Positions 63,672-64,000 of a DNA stretch of 64,000 bases are shown one piece after another. This stretch comes from Verrucomicrobiota bacterium. Its GTDB lineage: Bacteria > Verrucomicrobiota > Verrucomicrobiia > Limisphaerales > UBA9464. Position numbers and translations under genes: made by a program. The notes beneath the pieces were generated by a model that saw only the letters and a program-made list of their open reading frames with translations, did no database searches and was not told the DNA's origin. Numbering within the stretch: position 1 is the stretch's first letter; the number at the start of each line of letters is the position of its first letter. The DNA is taken from NCBI GenBank assembly GCA_947454705.1, contig CANGKZ010000016.1, forward strand, positions 1-64,000. The letters are read 5' to 3'.

Positions 63672-64000
63672 ATGAAATGCTTGGCAAGTGTGGAGTTGAG
63701 CACGCCGAGGCCCCGGTTTCCCGGGGTTTTGGGAGTGGTCCTTGCCGGTGGCCGATCGAGTCGCATGGGACGCGACAAGGCGGGCATCGTGATTCAGGAA
63801 GAGCCGCTCCTGCTGCGGCAACTCCGGGTTTTGAAGGAGTGCGGGGTCGAACGCCGGATCGTTTCAGCCGGCGTCCAATCGGCCGGGGGCGTCTGGGATC
63901 AACTTCCGTTCGATGTGAGCCTCGTCCGTGATTCCGTTGCCGATCTGGGGCCTCTGGCGGGGCTCGAACAGGCCCTTGCCGCGGCGCTCCCCTGTGAAAC
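63672..64000 (+). CDS. mobA: Molybdenum cofactor guanylyltransferase MobA, partial (cut by window end)
   Basis: The first 109 residues of a nucleotidyltransferase. Residues about 20-35 read GVVLAGGRSSRMGRDK, the GTP-binding loop of MobA-like enzymes, and SVADLGPLAGLEQAL near residue 93-107 is the second MobA signature. MobA joins GMP to molybdopterin to form the MGD cofactor of molybdoenzymes. The frame stays open to the last base. ATG 63672 is taken as start. Related MobA-like transferases (for example for CTP and other pyranopterins) cannot be excluded from this fragment. Confidence 0.8.
   Translation, partial: MKCLASVELSTPRPRFPGVLGVVLAGGRSSRMGRDKAGIVIQEEPLLLRQLRVLKECGVERRIVSAGVQSAGGVWDQLPFDVSLVRDSVADLGPLAGLEQALAAALPCE

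Noticed and set aside
1-64000. CRISPR array
   Set aside because: No regularly spaced short direct repeats were seen; the only long direct repeats are the att sites, the LamG duplication and the dispersed repeat.

Overview
The window looks like the chromosome of a high-GC member of the Verrucomicrobiota, most likely from the Limisphaerales/Pedosphaera-like lineage (subdivision 3). This is inferred from gene content: three pseudopilin-type proteins with the [19 protein letters not shown]-terminus, giant LamG/PA14/lectin surface proteins, FG-GAP/UnbV (CRTAC1-like) propellers paired with TPR proteins, PQQ-like propellers, CehA/McbA-like PHP hydrolases and a DUF6370-like small protein. No rRNA or taxonomic marker is present, so genus and species cannot be given.

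Layout. 400-3180: secreted LamG/Ig protein. 3707-10986 (minus): an operon-like row of an MFS/spermidine-synthase fusion, a flavin-dependent halogenase homologue, an UnbV propeller lipoprotein and a TPR lipoprotein, the last three joined by 4-bp stop/start overlaps. 11169-12858: two pseudopilin-like proteins. 13378-16857: a 1159-residue lectin/PA14/discoidin-like surface protein with distinct codon use. 17041-24499: a tight plus-strand cluster of DUF5989, NodU-type carbamoyltransferase, SxtJ, a giant UnbV protein and a VKOR-DsbA fusion. 24509-32305: SGNH-TPR protein, a second giant UnbV protein, a TPR protein and a third pseudopilin. 32859-34423: three small uncertain genes. 34657-37200: a LamG protein with a 792-bp internal duplication. 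37332-50253: membrane protein, beta-helix protein, PhnZ-like HD oxygenase, two PHP metallohydrolases, a GH44 glycoside hydrolase, a PQQ-like propeller and a gamma-carboxylase-like HTTM protein.

50921-57279 is an integrated mobile element of about 6.3 kb in a tRNA-Phe gene. It is bounded by 57-bp direct repeats, with integrase arm-type repeats inside both ends. It carries a tyrosine recombinase, a putative excisionase, a translationally coupled chain of small genes, a DUF1376 replication protein, a DnaB-type helicase and a 388-bp intergenic region with a 64-nt nested hairpin framed by a perfect 13-bp inverted repeat (a candidate replication origin). No capsid, terminase, conjugation or recognised defence genes are seen.

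57521-64000: Tat-exported sugar phosphate isomerase/epimerase-like lipoprotein, NUP-type MFS transporter, alpha-E/ATP-grasp pair, DUF971 protein, DUF6370-like protein and the start of mobA, which runs off the window. A dispersed repeat of about 190 bp occurs near both ends of the window, with fragments at two other sites.

Themes: most chromosomal genes make exported or surface-bound products. Three UnbV propeller genes each sit beside a TPR gene, and four secreted proteins share a C-terminal module ending in an aromatic-x-R motif, which may be an undescribed sorting or attachment signal. All functions are inferred from sequence reading; no database search was possible.
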